Part shown: positions 47,010 through 55,965 of the stretch, in pieces | How positions within the stretch are numbered: position 1 is the stretch's first letter | Layout: each line of letters begins with the position of its first letter | From: Pseudoalteromonas lipolytica | GTDB taxonomy: Bacteria; Pseudomonadota; Gammaproteobacteria; Enterobacterales; Alteromonadaceae | DNA: 64,000 bases | Assembly (NCBI RefSeq): GCF_900116435.1 | Contig: NZ_FPAZ01000006.1 | Coordinates: 1-64,000 of the forward strand | Direction of reading: 5' to 3' | Translations under genes and position numbers: made by a program | The notes under the pieces: generated by a model | The model's database searches: none | What the model saw: only the letters and a program-made list of their open reading frames with translations | What the model was told of the DNA's origin: nothing

Positions 47010-47438
47010 ATGCAATCGTTTATAGAACAACACCCTATCAGAACAAAAATTAATGTAGCATGGGGTGAAATGGACGCCCTTCAGCATGTGAATAATGTGG
47101 TCTATTTTCGTTACTTTGAAACCGCACGTATCGACTTTTTTACACAATTAGGCTTTCTTAAAGATTTACAAGCAACAGGCGTGGGTCCGGTGATCAGCGA
47201 AAACAATGCTCGCTATAAACGCCCCGTGACGTTTCCAGATTCCGTGCATGTTGGTGTAACCATAAGTGACATTGAAAAAGACCGCTTTATGATGCACTAC
47301 ACCGTATTCAGTGAAAGCCAAAAGGCAGTTACCACTGTTGGCTCATCACACGTTGTCATGTTTAACTTTACTACGGGTAAAAAAGCAGAGCTAAGCGATG
47401 AGCTTTTAGCTGCACTTAAAGCCCACTCTAACGATTAA
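47010..47438 (+). CDS. Acyl-CoA thioesterase (4HBT hotdog family)
   Basis: 142 aa. WGEMDALQHVNNVVYFRYFETARIDFF contains the active-site Asp region of the 4-hydroxybenzoyl-CoA thioesterase (YbgC-like) family. It hydrolyses acyl-CoA; substrate unknown. It lies 12 bp upstream of the aldo/keto reductase gene, probably co-transcribed. Confidence 0.88.
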   Translation: MQSFIEQHPIRTKINVAWGEMDALQHVNNVVYFRYFETARIDFFTQLGFLKDLQATGVGPVISENNARYKRPVTFPDSVHVGVTISDIEKDRFMMHYTVFSESQKAVTTVGSSHVVMFNFTTGKKAELSDELLAALKAHSND

Positions 47439-47450
47439 CAAGGAACTAAT

Positions 47451-48503
47451 ATGCTTTATAGCCCACTTGGCCGAAGTGGTATTGACGTCTCCCGTGTTTG
47501 CTTAGGAAGCATGACATGGGGTATGCAAAATAACCAAGCTGATGCCGATGAACAAATTGCCTATGCGTTAGATAAAGGCGTTAATTTTATCGACACGGCA
47601 GAAATGTATGCCGTACCGCCCTCGCCCGACACCTATGGTAAGACCGAAGAGATTATTGGTCATTGGCTTGCACGTAATAAAGATAAACGTGAAAACCTCG
47701 TTATTGCGACTAAAATTGCCGGTAATGGTTTACCTTGGGTTCGTGAAGGCGAAGATATCACTCGTCAAGCGGTGGTTAACGCCGTTGATGCCTCATTAAA
47801 ACGATTACAAACCGATGTTATCGACTTATATCAGCTTCATTGGCCTAACCGCACCTCGCCGCATTTTGGTAAACAATGGCCCGGCATTGTGCGTTTTTCA
47901 GATGCCGACACCGAGCAAAATATTGCAGGTATGCTCGATATTCTTGAAGGCCTGAATGACTGTGTTAAAGCTGGTAAAATTAAACACTGTGGTCTTTCTG
48001 ATGATAGTCCATGGGGTATTAGCCAATACTTGCGTTTAAGTGAGCAACATAATTTGCCGCGCATGGTGTCTATTCAAAACGAATTTAGTCTACTGCATGC
48101 CAAAGACTGGCCTTACTTAATCGAGCAATGTATTCACGAAGATATTGCGTATTTACCTTGGTCACCCCTCGGTGGTGGTATGTTAAGTGGTAAATACCTT
48201 AATGGTGCGCGCCCTGAAGGTAGCCGCTGGACACTGGTACAACGCAATGGCCTATTTAGAGACACGCCTCAGTCGCAACAAGCTATCGCAGAGTATGTAG
48301 AGATAGCGAGTGCCTTTAATCTAACCCCTTCACAACTTGCGCTTGCATGGTGTGATCAGGTCGATGGTGTCAGTTCAACCATCATCGGTGCCACGTCAAT
48401 GTCGCAGTTAAAAGAAAATATTGATGCTTTCTCAGTGACGCTCACCGATGAGGCACTTGAAAAAATAGCACAGGTATTTAATCGCTACCCAATGCCATTT
48501 TAA
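47451..48503 (+). CDS. Aldo/keto reductase (Tas-like)
   Basis: 350 aa. The AKR tetrad is visible: Asp and Tyr in NFIDTAEMYAVPP, Lys in LVIATKIAG, His in YQLHWPNR. The NADPH-binding end is IIGATSMSQLKENIDAF. Close in layout to E. coli Tas. Substrate unknown. A hairpin follows. Confidence 0.9.
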   Translation: MLYSPLGRSGIDVSRVCLGSMTWGMQNNQADADEQIAYALDKGVNFIDTAEMYAVPPSPDTYGKTEEIIGHWLARNKDKRENLVIATKIAGNGLPWVREGEDITRQAVVNAVDASLKRLQTDVIDLYQLHWPNRTSPHFGKQWPGIVRFSDADTEQNIAGMLDILEGLNDCVKAGKIKHCGLSDDSPWGISQYLRLSEQHNLPRMVSIQNEFSLLHAKDWPYLIEQCIHEDIAYLPWSPLGGGMLSGKYLNGARPEGSRWTLVQRNGLFRDTPQSQQAIAEYVEIASAFNLTPSQLALAWCDQVDGVSSTIIGATSMSQLKENIDAFSVTLTDEALEKIAQVFNRYPMPF

Positions 48504-48509
48504 TGCTGT

Positions 48510-48536
48510 AAAGCCTATCGTTTGATAGGCTTTAAT
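48510..48536 (+). terminator. Terminator after the aldo/keto reductase gene
   Basis: AAAGCCTATC-GTTT-GATAGGCTTT: a perfect 10-bp stem; the U tract is short (TTTAAT). Confidence 0.65.
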
Positions 48537-48639
48537 CCCGCCAAAACCGATACTATATGACCATTTTTAATTGCTGTTTATTTTATTTTCAATACTTTGG
48601 TGTATAGTTAATCATCGTTATTGAGTTGTAAGGTAAACG

Positions 48640-49554
48640 ATGAGAAAACATCTAAAAAAAGCATTCTATGTTATTTCTAGCTTATTACTTGGCTCGTATG
48701 TGCATGCTTCTGAACAACTATCAATTACATGGCTCGAAAACGATAGCGGGCCTTTTTATATCGAAAAAAATGAAACAACTCCTCACGCGGGTTTATGTAA
48801 CGAAATAACCGATTTACTCATCACCGCCCTACCACACATAAAACATACCAAGGTGACAATCCCACAAAAGCGAGCAAATAAATATTTAGATGAAGGCCAC
48901 ATGGCTTGTTATGCGTGTATGATTCATCGTGAACAAAAAACACATCGCGTTACTTACTCTATTCCGACCACGGTTTACCCGCCGTTTACTGTCTTAAGTA
49001 ATAGCGAACAAGCTGAAAAAATTTATAAAGCTCACGGTAATCCCGTGTCATTAATTTCGCTGTTAACGGATGCACACTTTATGTATGGTCAAAATGATGC
49101 ACGCAAGTTTGGCAACCCCCTGGATAACATTGCAAAAAACATTAAGCTTTATGACTATGCAGCACTGAGCAGTACCGGCAGTCAAGCAAGTTATGCACTA
49201 CTCACGCAGCTTGAGCACGGCTATATTGACTACACCATTGATTACCCATTTGTGGCAGACTATTACAATAAAAAATACCAGCAAGATATAAAGAAACTCG
49301 CCATCGGTGACCCTGAACAACATGTTGTGCTGGGTGCGATTGGCTGCTCAACCAGCGCCCCCAATAATTATGCACAACGCGTGCTAGTCGACATTAATAA
49401 CGCGCTTAAAAACACCGTATTACCAAGTGAAAAATATCAACAAAACCAACGAGCTTGGTTAGAGGAAAGTTTTCCTGATTTTTTAAATTACTACCAACGA
49501 TTTATCTTAGCGCCACTTAAATCGCCTGCCATTGATGGGTTAGAACTTGAGTAG
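48640..49554 (+). CDS. Orphan periplasmic solute-binding protein
   Basis: 304 aa, signal peptide ~1-23 (SYVHA|SEQ). Layout of the polar solute-binding fold (ITWLENDSGPFYIEKNETTPHAGLCNEITDLLI ... PQKRANKYL, in parts), with two Cys in MACYACMIH. No transport genes next to it. Its 3' end overlaps the converging FAH gene by 38 bp. Confidence 0.72.
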   Translation: MRKHLKKAFYVISSLLLGSYVHASEQLSITWLENDSGPFYIEKNETTPHAGLCNEITDLLITALPHIKHTKVTIPQKRANKYLDEGHMACYACMIHREQKTHRVTYSIPTTVYPPFTVLSNSEQAEKIYKAHGNPVSLISLLTDAHFMYGQNDARKFGNPLDNIAKNIKLYDYAALSSTGSQASYALLTQLEHGYIDYTIDYPFVADYYNKKYQQDIKKLAIGDPEQHVVLGAIGCSTSAPNNYAQRVLVDINNALKNTVLPSEKYQQNQRAWLEESFPDFLNYYQRFILAPLKSPAIDGLELE

Positions 49555-50128
49555 AGCCATCTTTTAGCGCCACATTAAAAGTGGCACCTGAAATAACTTT
49601 ACCCACTCCCTCAGGGGTGCCTGTCATAATGATGTCACCATCCTGTAAACTCATAAATTCATTGATCTCAGCTAAAATCTGCTGAGCAGTGTGGATCATC
49701 AACTGAGTGTCGCCAAGCTGGGCTAATTTACCATCAATGTGTAGACTAAATTGATACTGCCCTGACTCATTGACTGGCACAAATTCTGTAAAAAGTGCCG
49801 CTCCATCAAAGGCTTTAGCACGCTCCCAGGGTAAGCTTTTTTGTTTTAGCTGAGTTTGTAAATCGCGTTTGGTTAAATCAAGTCCAAGGCCAACACCAGC
49901 AAGCTGTTTATTTTTAACTAAAAAACACAACTCTGCTTCGTAATGTAATTGCTCAGAACCGTGCTTAGCATACAGCGACTGCGTTAATGCGCTGTTCGGT
50001 TTTACAAATAACACCATACTGGTCGGTGTTTCGTTATTGAGCTCTGCGATATGAGCGGCATAGTTTCGACCAACACACACCACTTTACTTGGTGTCACTA
50101 TTTCGTTAACAAATTTGACTGAGTGCAT
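49517..50128 (-). CDS. Fumarylacetoacetate hydrolase-family protein (YcgM-like)
   Basis: 203 aa. CVGRNYAAHIAELNNETP, metal-binding Glu pair in HYEAELCFLVK, and DIIMTGTPEGVG define the FAH catalytic fold. Single-domain members of this size are acylpyruvate hydrolases or oxaloacetate tautomerases/decarboxylases. The last 38 bp overlap the 3' end of the solute-binding gene on the other strand. Confidence 0.9.
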   Translation of the reverse strand: MHSVKFVNEIVTPSKVVCVGRNYAAHIAELNNETPTSMVLFVKPNSALTQSLYAKHGSEQLHYEAELCFLVKNKQLAGVGLGLDLTKRDLQTQLKQKSLPWERAKAFDGAALFTEFVPVNESGQYQFSLHIDGKLAQLGDTQLMIHTAQQILAEINEFMSLQDGDIIMTGTPEGVGKVISGATFNVALKDGSTQVLTHQWQAI

Positions 50129-50332
50129 TGTGGGTTCCTTATAATCTACAACACCTTTTGTACTATATTAACATTAATTGAATTATCTAATTTTACCTAA
50201 AACAGCTGCAAAACCCGTTAAAAAGCCAAAAAGTTACACTTAATTATTCCTTATAATAACATGAACATACATATTAATTGCCAACTAAAAAGTGATTTAT
50301 ATTGACCATTGTTTAACTTTCTAATAACTTAT

Positions 50333-50346
50333 TGTAAGCGGTTACA
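50333..50346. promoter_or_regulatory. LacI-type operator, upstream copy at the TonB receptor gene
   Basis: TGTAAGCGGTTACA differs by one base from the perfect palindrome TGTAAGCGCTTACA found three more times in this locus. It is centred 54 bp upstream of the second copy. The 317-bp gap 50129-50445 holds these two sites, a hairpin between them and the receptor promoter. Confidence 0.72.
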
Positions 50347-50351
50347 TTTAT

Positions 50352-50377
50352 AAAAATCGGGTTCGGCGATTTTTTTT
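50352..50377 (+). terminator. Terminator-like hairpin in the TonB receptor leader
   Basis: AAAAATCG-GGTTCGG-CGATTTTTTTT: an 8-bp, A/T-heavy stem with a U run, placed between the two operators. It is either the end of an upstream transcript or a leader attenuator; the stem is weak. Confidence 0.4.
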
Positions 50378-50386
50378 GCAATAGAA

Positions 50387-50400
50387 TGTAAGCGCTTACA
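50387..50400. promoter_or_regulatory. LacI-type operator, proximal copy at the TonB receptor gene
   Basis: TGTAAGCGCTTACA, a perfect 14-bp palindrome 45 bp upstream of the receptor ATG. Identical to the two copies at 61956 and 62015. A palindrome with central CG is characteristic of LacI/GalR-family sugar regulators; the regulator itself is not in the window. Confidence 0.82.
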
Positions 50401-50445
50401 TTTAGACAACAAACACGAAAAATAAAACCAAATCTGGAGATTTGC

Positions 50446-53394
50446 ATGAACCACACACTATTCAAGAAAAAGCAGCTTGCCATTAGCCTTTCCATGGCAA
50501 TGGGATTAAGCACGCTAGTTCCTCACTCAGCTGCTGCCGAAGAAAAATCCGAGAAAGCGAGTGATATTGAAGTAATACAAGTATCGGGGATCCGCGGTAG
50601 CCTTGTAAAATCAATGGATATCAAACGTCAATCTGCAGGTGTTGTTGATGCAATCACGTCAGAAGATATCGGTAAGTTTCCAGACACAAACTTAGCAGAA
50701 TCTCTGCAACGTATTACAGGTGTGTCTATAGACCGCAGTAACGGTGAAGGCAGTAAAATCACTGTACGTGGTTTTGGTCCTGAGTTTAACTTAGTCACGT
50801 TAAACAACCGCCAAATGCCAACAACGGGCGGCCGCTCATTTGATTTTGGTGATATCGCGACTGAAAGCGTCAGCGGTGTTGAAGTCTACAAAACAGCTCG
50901 TTCAGACATACCTAGTGGTGGTATCGGTGCAACCGTTAATATCACTACAGCAAAACCATTATCGAACCCAGGTCTTAAGGCATCAATTGGTGCAAAAGCG
51001 GTTCATGATACATCAAACGAAACTGGCGATAATATTACACCTGAAGTTTCTGGCATTTACAGTAACACTTTCAATGATGACCGTTTTGGTGTTTTAATTT
51101 CAGGTTCAGTGCAAGAGCGTAACAACCGCGAGCAATCAATGGCGGTTGATAACTGGATCCCGAATGTTGATATTTCGTCATCTCCAGATTTAGCGTTAAC
51201 AGACAACAATCAACGTGCCGATGGGGCAACATGGTATCCACAAAATGCCGGTTATGCCTTCTCGGACAACACACGTAAACGTACTAACGGTCAACTTGTA
51301 TTGCAATACGCGCCAACAGACCGTATTACAGCAACACTCGATTACACCTACTCAAAACTTGAATTTGAAAAAGACGGTCGTAGTTTCGGTGTGTGGTTCA
51401 ATAATGGTGGTAACGTAAGTTCAGCGAACATCAACGAAAATGGCACTTACACAAAAGTTACTGAAATTGGTGGTGATTATTCGACAAACCTTAACCGTGG
51501 TGCCACAGAAAACGAAAACAAATCACTGGGTTTAAACATTGATTGGCAAGTAACTGATAACTTAAACATCGAGTTTGATGCTCACAACTCATCAGCAGAA
51601 AGTGCTGGGGTTGGTCTTGGCCATGATGCATTTATGATCATTGGTAATACATCGTGTTCATGGTGTGAAAACCCAACAGTGAATATTGATGAGAAAATGG
51701 CTGACTTCAGCCAAGGCGAAATCCCACTGATCGATATGACATTGACCAACGGTCAAGCAGAGCTATTACCAAGCGATATGGGAACCCTATTCGCTGGTGT
51801 TAATAAAGACACGAACACTAACGATCTAGACCAGTACCAGTTAAAAGGTACTTGGTACAATGAAAACACAGGCGCGCTTTCAAGCATTAACTTTGGTGTA
51901 TCACATACAAAAGTTGATTTCCGTACTACCACGGCTTATTCAGGTCAGTTAGCGGCTGGTTGGTGGCTAAATTCTGCTGATTGGTATGATGACAGCATGT
52001 TTACGCGCGTTGACAGCTCTGGTTTACTTGATGGCTTCTCAGGTGGCGGTAGCGACAAGCTATTAAACTACTACTACGATGCTGACTTTGATGAAATCGT
52101 TGCAATCGCCGAAAGCATTGACTGTGACCACCCAGATGGCGGCATTGGTGCATGTAGTTGGCCAGCGGATGTAAACGGCAATGTGCAAGCGGGTCCAATT
52201 GATGATGACCACCGTGTTAGCGAAGAAACGACGGCATTTTATGCACAAGCTAACTTCGAAACAGAATTCAACGGCATGCCAATTAACATTACCGCAGGCT
52301 TACGCTACGAATCGACAGATGTTACAGCAAACAGCCTAGAGCGCCCTGCTGTTGCAATGGAATGGGTAAACGGCAACGAATGGTCATACATTTATGCTGA
52401 TGAGCGTACCTTCTCAAACGGTGAAGGCAGCACGAAAGAATTTTTACCAAATATCGATATGAACATCGAAGTGGTTGAAGATGTGATTGCTCGTTTCTCA
52501 TATAGTCGTACCCTAGCTCGCCCACCTGTTGGCGCACTGCGTTCAACAACGTCTTTCTTGGGTAACCCCAAAGTGGGTCAACGTAAAGTTGCGGTAGGTA
52601 ACCCGAACTTAAAACCTTATACAGCCGATAACATCGACTTATCACTTGAGTACTACTACGGTGAAGGCAGCTATGTTTCTGCTGGTTACTACCGTAAGCA
52701 AGTTGATAACTTCTTAGTGAACATCACCACAGAAGAAACAATTGACGGCATCACAGACCCATTCATTGGTGACCGTGCTGAGCAAGCGCGTGAAGACCTA
52801 GCTGCAGCAGGTGAGCAACCGTCTGACCAAGCAATTCACGATAAAATCAACGAAAACCAAGGCACTGAAGAAGGCACACCGATTGTGGGCAATAGCACTG
52901 ACCCACTGGCAAACTTCTTTGTATCTCGCGATAACAACGTTGAGACCGCTAACCTTTGGGGTTGGGAGCTTGCTGCACAGCACATGTTTGGTGAAACTGG
53001 ATTTGGTATCGCAGCCAACGCAACGTTTGTATTTGGTGATGTTGAAGCAGACAGAGATGCTATCGGTTATCAATTTGCCTTACCGGGCTTAAGTGATTCA
53101 GCAAACTTCTCAGCTATTTATGATTTAAACGGCTTATCGGCGCGTATTTCATATAACTGGCGCGATGAATTCTTAACAGGCTTTGATCAACACTCATCAC
53201 CTGTTTTTACTGAGTCTTATGGCCAGTGGGATATCAACGTGAACTACGCCGTGAACGAAAAGCTAACGGTGTTTGTTGAAGGTCTAAACCTGACAGATGA
53301 AACGCAGCGTACCTACGTTCGTTACTCTGAGCAGCTGTTACGTGCAAACCAGTACGGTGCGCGCTACAACATCGGCTTCCGCTACTCGTTCTAG
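50446..53394 (+). CDS. TonB-dependent outer-membrane receptor (oligosaccharide type)
   Basis: 982 aa. Signal peptide ~1-31 (HSAAA|EEK); a TonB box-like DIEVIQVSGI; plug domain with EDIGKFPDTNLAESLQRITGVSIDR and VRGFGPEFNLVTLNNRQMP; a 22-strand barrel ending ARYNIGFRYSF with C-terminal Phe. The plug is of the Caulobacter/Xanthomonas type used for carbohydrate uptake. Context (GH16, GH3, GH1, shared operators) suggests import of beta-1,3-glucan oligosaccharides. Strong ribosome site CTGGAG. Confidence 0.95.
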   Translation: MNHTLFKKKQLAISLSMAMGLSTLVPHSAAAEEKSEKASDIEVIQVSGIRGSLVKSMDIKRQSAGVVDAITSEDIGKFPDTNLAESLQRITGVSIDRSNGEGSKITVRGFGPEFNLVTLNNRQMPTTGGRSFDFGDIATESVSGVEVYKTARSDIPSGGIGATVNITTAKPLSNPGLKASIGAKAVHDTSNETGDNITPEVSGIYSNTFNDDRFGVLISGSVQERNNREQSMAVDNWIPNVDISSSPDLALTDNNQRADGATWYPQNAGYAFSDNTRKRTNGQLVLQYAPTDRITATLDYTYSKLEFEKDGRSFGVWFNNGGNVSSANINENGTYTKVTEIGGDYSTNLNRGATENENKSLGLNIDWQVTDNLNIEFDAHNSSAESAGVGLGHDAFMIIGNTSCSWCENPTVNIDEKMADFSQGEIPLIDMTLTNGQAELLPSDMGTLFAGVNKDTNTNDLDQYQLKGTWYNENTGALSSINFGVSHTKVDFRTTTAYSGQLAAGWWLNSADWYDDSMFTRVDSSGLLDGFSGGGSDKLLNYYYDADFDEIVAIAESIDCDHPDGGIGACSWPADVNGNVQAGPIDDDHRVSEETTAFYAQANFETEFNGMPINITAGLRYESTDVTANSLERPAVAMEWVNGNEWSYIYADERTFSNGEGSTKEFLPNIDMNIEVVEDVIARFSYSRTLARPPVGALRSTTSFLGNPKVGQRKVAVGNPNLKPYTADNIDLSLEYYYGEGSYVSAGYYRKQVDNFLVNITTEETIDGITDPFIGDRAEQAREDLAAAGEQPSDQAIHDKINENQGTEEGTPIVGNSTDPLANFFVSRDNNVETANLWGWELAAQHMFGETGFGIAANATFVFGDVEADRDAIGYQFALPGLSDSANFSAIYDLNGLSARISYNWRDEFLTGFDQHSSPVFTESYGQWDINVNYAVNEKLTVFVEGLNLTDETQRTYVRYSEQLLRANQYGARYNIGFRYSF

Positions 53395-53459
53395 CATTTT
53401 GTTGTCAAAAAAGCCGCTCAACAGCGTAATGCAGATCAGTTAAGGAAAAACCAATAAAA

Positions 53460-53512
53460 TAAAGGGTTACAGCGATGATTTATAAAAATCTTACTGTAGC
53501 CCTTTTGCTATA
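53460..53512 (+). terminator. Putative terminator of the TonB receptor gene
   Basis: AAAGGGTTACAG ... CTGTAGCCCTTTT: an 11-bp stem with one G-U pair, enclosing a smaller GATTT/AAATC hairpin, followed by a short U run. Confidence 0.5.
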
Positions 53513-53677
53513 TGGTCTTTAGCTAATTTTATCCCCACCTGCTTTAAGCAGCTTTAACTGAATAATATTCACATATTTATTCAAAAAACTGCTTAACTGA
53601 CTGGCATTACTCAACAGCGGCTTTTTTTTTCACAAATATGCTAGTTTGTCTTTATAGCGTTTAAGGTAGCTTTGAAC

Positions 53678-55219
53678 ATGCAACAGAATAATGTAAAAAA
53701 AGTGGTCATTTTAGGAGGGGGAACTGCCGGTTGGTTAACCGCGGGTTTAATTGCCGCACAGCCACATTTAACCCATAACGCACAGATCACCCTCATTGAA
53801 TCCCCTGATATTGCCACCATTGGTGTTGGTGAAGGTACCTGGCCGACAATGCGCCAAACACTGAAAACCATCGGCATTAGTGAAAGTGACTTTATTCAAA
53901 CCTGCGATGCTTCATTTAAACAAGGTTCACGCTTTGATGGCTGGTGCGAAGATGATGGCAGCACCCATTATTACCACCCGTTTAGTTTGCCTGTTGCCTA
54001 TCAGCAGCTAAACATTGCTCCCTATTGGTTCGCCAATAAAGAGGCCGTAAGTTTTAGCCATGCCGTCGCAAGTCAAACCTACTTATGCGATCACCACAAA
54101 GCCCCAAAAAACCACCTACACAGCGCCTACCAAGGCGAAGCAAACTATGGTTATCATTTAGATGCTGGAAAGTTTGCAATGTTATTGCAAACTCACTGCA
54201 CCACTCAACTTAATGTCGAGCATATTGTAAGCCATGTTGAAAGCATTAATAACGATGATGAAGGCTACATCAGCTCATTAGAAACACGCGATCATGGAAT
54301 AATTACCGGCGACTTGTTTATTGACTGCTCGGGGACACACGCAAAGCTCTTACATCAGCATTACGGCGTTGAATTAATCGAGCAACAAGATGTGCTATTT
54401 AACGACCGCGCAGTGGCAGTGCAAGTACCTTATGCAAGCCCACAACAAGACATTTTGTCTTATACCAAAGCCACCGCTCAAGATGCGGGCTGGATTTGGG
54501 ATATTGGCCTACAAAGTCGTCGTGGGCTTGGTATGGTTTACTCAAGTCGTTTTGCCAACAGTGATGATGCCAAACAAGCGCTTGGCCGCTACATTGAAAG
54601 CACCCAGCCAGGCACAGACCAAAGCCAATTAACATTTCGCGAGATTCGTTTTACACCCGGCTACAGGCGTACTTTTTGGCATAAAAACTGTTTAGCAATC
54701 GGAATGTCAGCTGGCTTTATTGAACCGCTAGAAGCCTCTGCACTCGTGATGGTGGAGCTTGGTCTTAATAATTTACTGGCTAATTTCCCCACACACCGTG
54801 CAGCGATGCTTACGCTTGCCAAACGCTTTGATGACCAATGCCATTATCGCTGGCAGCGCATAATCGAATTTTTAAAACTGCATTACGTGTTATCAAAACG
54901 GACCAGTCCATACTGGCAAGCACATAAAGAAGCCGCAAGTGTACCGGCGCAACTGCAAGAGAATTTAGCGCTGTGGCAGTATCAAAGTCCATGGCTCAAC
55001 GATTTTGATCGTGCCCAAGAGGTATTCTCTGCGGCCAGTTATCAGTATGTGCTCTATGGCATGAAACAGCTGCCTAAATTTCCAAGCATGGCAATGCCTG
55101 CTGCAATTGTTGAGCACTTTACTGCTAATCAACAACATGCCAAACATGCTTTACAGCAGCTACCAACAAATCGTGAGCTGCTAAACCATATTCAGCAATT
55201 TGGTATTCAACCTATTTAA
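53678..55219 (+). CDS. Flavoprotein of the tryptophan halogenase family (PrnA-like)
   Basis: 513 aa from ATG 53678; a TTG two codons earlier has the better-spaced AAGG, so the start is uncertain. FAD motif VVILGGGTAGW; GVGEGTWPTMRQTL; the halogenase Lys in ASFKQGSRF (K81); FAD-sandwich motif WIWDIG (W272, W274), where the family has WxWxIP; and EPLEASA (E352). In PrnA the last motif is EPLESTG, whose Thr and Gly backbone bind chloride; here they are Ser and Ala. Catalytic Lys and Glu remain. So it is a flavin-dependent enzyme whose halogenating ability is doubtful. A SapC gene and a JmjC-like gene follow in an operon. Confidence 0.88.
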   Translation: MQQNNVKKVVILGGGTAGWLTAGLIAAQPHLTHNAQITLIESPDIATIGVGEGTWPTMRQTLKTIGISESDFIQTCDASFKQGSRFDGWCEDDGSTHYYHPFSLPVAYQQLNIAPYWFANKEAVSFSHAVASQTYLCDHHKAPKNHLHSAYQGEANYGYHLDAGKFAMLLQTHCTTQLNVEHIVSHVESINNDDEGYISSLETRDHGIITGDLFIDCSGTHAKLLHQHYGVELIEQQDVLFNDRAVAVQVPYASPQQDILSYTKATAQDAGWIWDIGLQSRRGLGMVYSSRFANSDDAKQALGRYIESTQPGTDQSQLTFREIRFTPGYRRTFWHKNCLAIGMSAGFIEPLEASALVMVELGLNNLLANFPTHRAAMLTLAKRFDDQCHYRWQRIIEFLKLHYVLSKRTSPYWQAHKEAASVPAQLQENLALWQYQSPWLNDFDRAQEVFSAASYQYVLYGMKQLPKFPSMAMPAAIVEHFTANQQHAKHALQQLPTNRELLNHIQQFGIQPI

Positions 55220-55239
55220 TATCAGCATTAGGAGGCCCA

Positions 55240-55965
55240 ATGGCCAATCACGTTTTACTTGATAATATTAGCCATAAAGACCTGAAAGTGATCACCGCAC
55301 GCGGTGCCGACTGGGGCGATAAAATTAGCTGCGCCACTATTTTCCCAAGCGAGTTTGCAAAAATACAAGCAAACCAACCGATCGTATTTCGTAAGCAGCC
55401 ACAAACAGGCCAGTTTGAAGCATTGGCATTATTTGGTTTTGAAAATGGTGAAAACCTACTGCTTGATGAAAAAGGCGAATTAAAACTAAGTTACTTACCG
55501 CTTAGCATGCTGCGCCAACCGTTTTTAATAGGCCAACAGACGCAATATAACAATGGAATTCCTGAGCAATCATTAGTGGTGCATATTGATTTAGACAGCC
55601 CTCGTGTTAGTACAAGTCAGGGGGAAGCCATTTTCCTTGAGCATGGCGGTAACAGTGATTACTTAAATCACATTGCTCAAGTACTGAATACCCTGCATCA
55701 AGAGCATCAAACAATTAATGGTTTTTTTGAGCGCCTACTTGCCGCCAACCTACTGGAAGCATTCAGTATCGAATATGCCCAAAAGAATGGCGAAAAAGTC
55801 ACAGTGACAGGTTTTTATACCATTAATCAACACGCACTAAATGATTTAACACCGCAACAGTTAAAGCAGTTGCAACAGCAAGGCGACTTACAAGCCATTT
55901 ATATGGTACTTGCATCAATGGAACAGATCCCACACTTACTGAATAAGAAGTGGGCGCAGCAGTAA
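55240..55965 (+). CDS. SapC-family protein
   Basis: 241 aa with AGGAGG ribosome site. Matches the SapC family: SFKDLKVI-like opening (ISHKDLKVITARGADWGDKISCATIFPSEFAKIQANQPIVFRK, in parts), FLIGQQT, and the DxxxPR region. No signal peptide or membrane segment, so cytoplasmic. The family name comes from Campylobacter S-layer work but no function is established. It lies 20 bp after the halogenase-like gene and overlaps the next gene by 1 bp (TAATG). Confidence 0.88.
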   Translation: MANHVLLDNISHKDLKVITARGADWGDKISCATIFPSEFAKIQANQPIVFRKQPQTGQFEALALFGFENGENLLLDEKGELKLSYLPLSMLRQPFLIGQQTQYNNGIPEQSLVVHIDLDSPRVSTSQGEAIFLEHGGNSDYLNHIAQVLNTLHQEHQTINGFFERLLAANLLEAFSIEYAQKNGEKVTVTGFYTINQHALNDLTPQQLKQLQQQGDLQAIYMVLASMEQIPHLLNKKWAQQ

